NCBI GenBank assembly: GCA_021404985.1
Contig: QWHP01000065.1
Location: 1 to 10,155, forward strand
Source: Actinobacteria bacterium ATB1
Lineage (GTDB): Bacteria; Actinomycetota; Acidimicrobiia; UBA2766
DNA length: 10,155 bases
Direction of reading: 5' to 3'
Shown here piece by piece: positions 7,882-10,155 of the stretch. Within the stretch, counting starts at the first letter, position 1; each line of letters opens with the position of its first letter. Below the pieces are notes generated by a model. That model made no database searches. It was not told where the DNA came from and saw only the letters and a list, made by a program, of their open reading frames with translations. The position numbers were made by a program, and so were the translations under genes.

Positions 7882-7956
7882 CCTCAGCCCCCCGACCGGA
7901 ATCCGATAGAAGCGGGCGGAGTAGGGGCCTTCCACCGAAAGACCGGGGGGCTGAGG
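7882..7956 (-). promoter_or_regulatory. Inverted repeat covering the rsmH ribosome binding site
   Basis: The arms 7944-7956 and 7882-7894 are perfectly complementary over 13 bp (CCTCAGCCCCCCG on the mRNA strand and its complement). Two G-U pairs and one C-G (7941-7943 with 7895-7897) extend the stem to 16 bp, leaving a 43-nt loop. The 3' arm contains the GGGGGG Shine-Dalgarno-like run and ends at the base just before the rsmH GTG. If folded, it would block initiation of rsmH. No U run follows, so it does not look like an intrinsic terminator. The pairing is seen directly; the regulatory role is inferred. Confidence 0.6.
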
Positions 7957-8009
7957 CTGTGCCGGGTGGCGTCGCCAGTCCGATATTCGATTGTCAAGAG
8001 GCGGATCAT
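7884..8009 (-). CDS. 41-codon small ORF bridging mraZ and rsmH (hypothetical)
   Basis: This frame starts with ATG at 8009, overlapping the mraZ stop by 4 nt (ATGA), and ends with TGA at 7886-7884, two nt before the rsmH GTG. The peptide begins MIRLLTIEYRTGD and ends IGFRSGG; it is basic, Pro-containing, not hydrophobic enough for a membrane segment, and I recognise no family. With it the operon is continuous from mraZ to ftsW. The other tight junctions of the operon use the same ATGA/GTGA arrangement, which supports real translation. Both arms of the stem over the rsmH ribosome binding site lie inside it, so a ribosome reading this ORF would open the stem. A chance open frame of 41 codons is quite possible in such G+C-rich DNA, so only its ends argue for it. 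It is a candidate leader or coupling peptide. Confidence 0.45.
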   Translation of the reverse strand: MIRLLTIEYRTGDATRHSLSPPVFRWKAPTPPASIGFRSGG

Positions 8010-8443
8010 CCCGGAGTTCCGACCAAGGGGACGGATTCGTCCCTGTCGGCGATCGTCTCCTCCGCGAGGGAACGTTCCTCTTCCCAGAGCTCCGCGGACC
8101 AGACCTCGATGAATCGCCCGACACCGACGACAGCACAGTCGCGATCGAGACCGGCGTAGCCGCGAAGGATCGAGTCGATCAGCACGCGTCCCTGCTTGTC
8201 GAGGTCTCCCTCCTGGGTTCCCCCGAAGACACCCCGCCTCATGCGGCGGTCGTGGCGGGTGCCGGCCCCCAGGTTCTCGACCTCGACCCGCTTCGCCTCC
8301 CAAGCCCGGGTGGGCCAGATCTGGAGACACCGGTCCTCGCCCTTCGTGATCAGGAGGCCTTCCTCGAGTTGAGCCCTGTACTTGGCCGGCATCGTCAAGC
8401 GCCCCTTCATGTCGAGCGTGTGCATGTGTTCGCCGTAGAACAC
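8006..8443 (-). CDS. mraZ: MraZ, dcw operon transcriptional regulator
   Basis: This 145-residue protein has two tandem SpoVT/AbrB-like halves, each with the family D-x-K-x-G-R type motif: LDMKGRLTMPAKYR at 10-23 and LDKQGRVLI at 81-89. MraZ forms ring-shaped oligomers and binds repeats in the promoter of its own operon, repressing it. It is the first gene of the operon, as is typical. The start chosen is GTG at 8443 (reading M/V-F-Y-G-E-H), which matches the usual MraZ N-terminus and has GAGG six nt upstream. A GTG four codons earlier (8455) has its AGGA directly against the codon and is unlikely to be used. The C-terminal 20 residues are acidic and Pro/Gly-containing without a known role. 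The stop overlaps a small ORF by 4 nt. Confidence 0.95.
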   Translation of the reverse strand: MFYGEHMHTLDMKGRLTMPAKYRAQLEEGLLITKGEDRCLQIWPTRAWEAKRVEVENLGAGTRHDRRMRRGVFGGTQEGDLDKQGRVLIDSILRGYAGLDRDCAVVGVGRFIEVWSAELWEEERSLAEETIADRDESVPLVGTPG

Positions 8444-8449
8444 CAGGCA

Positions 8450-8459
8450 CCTCACTCCT
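8450..8459 (-). promoter_or_regulatory. Ribosome binding site of mraZ
   Basis: The minus strand reads AGGAGTGAGG. GAGG lies six nt and AGGAG eleven nt before GTG 8443. This spacing selects 8443 over GTG 8455, whose start codon overlaps the AGGAG itself. Confidence 0.6.
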
Positions 8460-8481
8460 GGGACCGGACAGCGTGAGGGCC

Positions 8482-8510
8482 ACTTTATCCCACAACGATT
8501 ACTTCGTCAA
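8482..8510 (-). promoter_or_regulatory. Main promoter of the dcw operon (PmraZ)
   Basis: On the minus strand TTGACG (8510-8505) is followed after 17 nt by TAAAGT (8487-8482). This is close to the housekeeping sigma-70 type consensus with ideal spacing. Transcription would begin near 8475, leaving a leader of about 30 nt before the mraZ GTG. The -35 box directly abuts the third MraZ-type box, so a bound repressor would cover it. Confidence 0.75.
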
Positions 8511-8535
8511 CCACTTCGCTCCATTTTCCCCCACT
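8511..8535 (-). promoter_or_regulatory. Three MraZ-type operator boxes upstream of mraZ
   Basis: On the minus strand AGTGG (8535-8531), AATGG (8525-8521) and AGTGG (8515-8511) are spaced by exactly 10 nt, one DNA turn. MraZ proteins of other bacteria bind direct repeats of TGGG- or AAAGTG-type boxes with this period in front of their own gene. Two more GTGG motifs lie downstream, around 8480 and 8490, on both sides of the -10 box. The repeats are seen directly; binding by this MraZ is inferred from the family. Confidence 0.7.
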
Positions 8536-8622
8536 AAGTCTCCACGGATGTGCCGAACGGGGGGATTGCCGTGGTCAAGAGGTATCCACCACCTGCGCCA
8601 CTCTCCGTGCCAAGATGAGCAC

Positions 8623-9174
8623 ATGGCTACCCGGGAAGAAGCCGGACCGTTCCTGGCCGTAGGGATCGCCATACCGTTCTGGGTCGAGAGGCTCCTCGGC
8701 TCATGGGAGTTCGACTGGGCAAGTGCCTTCGTCTCCGCAGCCTGTCTCGCCTACGCCGCCCTCGCCTGGCTCAGCGTCATCTACGACTCCGCGAGGGAGT
8801 TCTGGCACGGGAGCGCTCTCGCGACGACACGTTGGGTTTCCCTCGCCGGTTTCACAGCGCTGCCCGCCGTCGTACTGGGTCTCCACGGCGTTGGGCTGGC
8901 CGTCGTAACGGCAGTCGTCACAGCATCGGTCTTCTTCCTCTCGCCCGAGTTGTCGGCCCTGGCAACCGAGACTCTGGAACGGCTCTTCGGGGTCGAGCGG
9001 ACGGTGCCGCCTTCGGAGCGTGGCACCGTCTCCACGCACGAGTACGTCTCGTCCTGGGAAGCGGTCCGACTGTGCCCGCCTGGTCGGCTCGTTCCCCCGT
9101 GCTGGCATCCGTGCCTGGGACAGCCGACGAGAATCCTCAGAGGGTCGACCGGTCTGGACGCGCAAGCTCGTTGA
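8623..9174 (+). CDS. Small multi-pass membrane protein of unknown function
   Basis: I do not recognise this 183-residue protein. Hydrophobic stretches lie at about residues 9-24, 33-54, 70-86 and 87-106, suggesting three or four membrane passes. The remaining third (107-183) is soluble and contains SPELSALATETLERLFG, probably a helix, then a Pro/Cys-containing tail (Cys151, Cys160, Cys164). The start is ATG 8623; an in-frame GTG at 8473 would place the coding region over the mraZ promoter and is unlikely. No good Shine-Dalgarno precedes the ATG. The gene is divergent from the dcw operon and ends 16 nt before the proposed start of the HAD gene, so the two may be cotranscribed. Third-position G+C in the final 50 codons looks higher in this frame than in the overlapping frame, which supports the stop at 9174. 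Confidence 0.65.
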   Translation: MATREEAGPFLAVGIAIPFWVERLLGSWEFDWASAFVSAACLAYAALAWLSVIYDSAREFWHGSALATTRWVSLAGFTALPAVVLGLHGVGLAVVTAVVTASVFFLSPELSALATETLERLFGVERTVPPSERGTVSTHEYVSSWEAVRLCPPGRLVPPCWHPCLGQPTRILRGSTGLDAQAR

Positions 9175-9190
9175 CGGCCAAGCTGGGGTC

Positions 9191-10018
9191 TTGGACCCCC
9201 GGGCAGATCTCCTCGGCACCATCGAACACCTCGTCCTCGACTGCGATGGGGTGGTGTACGTGGGATCGGAGGCCGTCCCGGGCACCGACCGGCTCGCCGC
9301 CACAGCTCGGGAACGAGGCGTCTCGGTTCTCTTCCTCACCAACGACACGACGATGAGCCGGCACGACCTCGCCACAGCAATCCGTGCGGCGGGAATCGAG
9401 GCCGATCCCCGGGAGGTCCTGAGTGCCGCTTGGGCGACCGCCCTCTGGTGTGTCGAATCCGGCATCCGCCACGTCGCACTCCTCGGCACCCACAGGCTCG
9501 AGGAAGAGCTCGTGTCGGCCGGGGTCGACGTGAGCTCGTGCATGGGGCGAGTCCCGGGCTCGGTGCAGGACGTCGACGCCATGGTCGTGGGCTCGGCGCC
9601 GGATCTGACTGTCCGGGACCTCGACACGGCCCTGGCTGCCTGGGAGAGAGGCATGCCCATCGTCGCCGGAAACGGCGACCGGACCTATCCGGGGACGGCG
9701 GGGCCTCGTCTCGGCTGCGGATCTCTCGCGTATGCGCTCGCCCACGCGACAGGAGAGGTACCGGTCTTCGTGGGGAAGCCCGAGCCCATCATGTTCCGCG
9801 AGGCCGAGAGGCTCCTCGGGCTCGACCTGTCCGCACCGCACGACTACGACCGGAGCAAGATCGCCCTCCTGGGGGATTCCGTCGAGAGCGACGTCTTGGG
9901 CGCGAACCGGGCGGGATGGACCTCGATCCTGCTCACGAGCGACGATAGGGGGACAGGTGCCGGTGCCGAGCCCGACATACTCGTCACGCGCCCCACTGAC
10001 CTCCTCGAAGAGGTCTGA
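9191..10018 (+). CDS. HAD-IIA family sugar/glycerol phosphate phosphatase (NagD-like)
   Basis: With the TTG start at 9191 this is a 275-residue cytoplasmic hydrolase. HAD motif I is DCDG at 17-20 (Asp17 nucleophile, Asp19 acid/base). Motif II is Thr50 in FLTND, motif III Lys196 in GKPEPIMF, and motif IV GDSVESD at 228-234 supplies the Mg2+ ligands. The roughly 120 residues between motifs II and III fit the C2 cap of the IIA subfamily, which includes NagD, p-nitrophenyl phosphatases and glycerol-3-phosphate phosphatases. Substrate cannot be read from the sequence. The start is uncertain: TTG 9191 places motif I at the usual distance from the N-terminus but has only GGGG two nt upstream. GTG 9020 (332 residues) would overlap the preceding gene by 155 nt and add 57 residues without family character. 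It likely shares a message with the membrane protein upstream. Confidence 0.88.
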   Translation: MDPRADLLGTIEHLVLDCDGVVYVGSEAVPGTDRLAATARERGVSVLFLTNDTTMSRHDLATAIRAAGIEADPREVLSAAWATALWCVESGIRHVALLGTHRLEEELVSAGVDVSSCMGRVPGSVQDVDAMVVGSAPDLTVRDLDTALAAWERGMPIVAGNGDRTYPGTAGPRLGCGSLAYALAHATGEVPVFVGKPEPIMFREAERLLGLDLSAPHDYDRSKIALLGDSVESDVLGANRAGWTSILLTSDDRGTGAGAEPDILVTRPTDLLEEV

Positions 10019-10092
10019 GGGTGGCCCTGCCGGCATCTCCCAACCCGGCTTCATCCCCACCGCCCTTGTGCCGATGAGTTCGGTTAGGCGGA

Positions 10093-10111
10093 ACCGTCCA
10101 CCCCTGACGGT
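10093..10111. repeat. Short inverted repeat downstream of the HAD gene
   Basis: ACCGTC and GACGGT form a 6-bp stem with a 7-nt loop, and GGTT (10082-10085) and AACC (10116-10119) could pair outside it. No T run follows, so an intrinsic terminator is not supported. The rest of 10019-10155 shows no gene that I can recognise. Confidence 0.3.
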
Positions 10112-10155
10112 CCAGAACCCGACCAAGCCCAACCCACTCACAGATGGTCGAATCC

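Noticed and set aside
7969..7997. TTGACA at 7997-7992 (minus) as an internal promoter for rsmH
   Set aside because: There is a perfect -35-like box, but at 16-18 nt spacing no TAnnnT-type -10 follows.
7882..8136. N-terminal extension of RsmH up to 8136
   Set aside because: The extension overlaps mraZ, has no RsmH similarity, and GTG 7881 gives the family N-terminus.
9137..10141. Minus-strand open frame of 334 codons over the HAD gene
   Set aside because: It is antisense to a protein with all four HAD motifs and shows no recognisable domain.
10139..10155. Sequence resembling a tRNA T-arm (GGTCGAATCC) at the right edge
   Set aside because: One base of the T-loop consensus is missing and no acceptor, D or anticodon arm can be built upstream.

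Overview
The window is a G+C-rich piece of a bacterial chromosome holding most of a division and cell wall (dcw) operon on the minus strand, followed by two unrelated plus-strand genes. In transcription order the operon runs mraZ - 41-codon small ORF - rsmH - ftsL - ftsI - murE - mraY - murD - ftsW, and ftsW is cut by the left edge. High G+C, GTG/TTG starts, an Arg-rich FtsL and FtsI, and a MurE with the meso-diaminopimelate motif DNPR all fit an actinomycete-type organism. An Acidimicrobiia-like lineage is a guess; the sequence does not prove it.

Right part (8444-10155): a compact regulatory region lies upstream of mraZ. It has a strong-looking promoter (TTGACG, 17 nt, TAAAGT on the minus strand) preceded by three GTGG-type boxes at exact 10-nt spacing, the known pattern for MraZ autoregulation. 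Divergent from it are a small unidentified membrane protein (8623-9174) and a HAD-IIA phosphatase (about 9191-10018). The last 137 nt hold no gene I can support.

Middle and left (1-8443): MraZ is the operon regulator and RsmH methylates 16S rRNA. FtsL and FtsI belong to the septal peptidoglycan synthesis complex. MurE and MurD add meso-DAP and D-Glu to the UDP-MurNAc peptide, MraY makes lipid I, and FtsW is the SEDS glycosyltransferase that pairs with FtsI. Nearly all junctions are 1-4 nt start/stop overlaps, so translation is probably coupled along the whole message. The exceptions are ftsL/ftsI (62-nt overlap with a TTG start) and mraZ/rsmH. The latter gap is filled exactly by a 41-codon ORF whose RNA can fold to hide the rsmH ribosome binding site.

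The main oddities are: murF is missing from its usual place between murE and mraY; the mraZ-rsmH small ORF with its stem; a 22-bp perfect palindrome and a 12-bp triple repeat inside ftsI; and the undescribed membrane protein. I saw no mobile element, CRISPR array, tRNA or rRNA. Most of the window is ordinary, conserved cell wall machinery.
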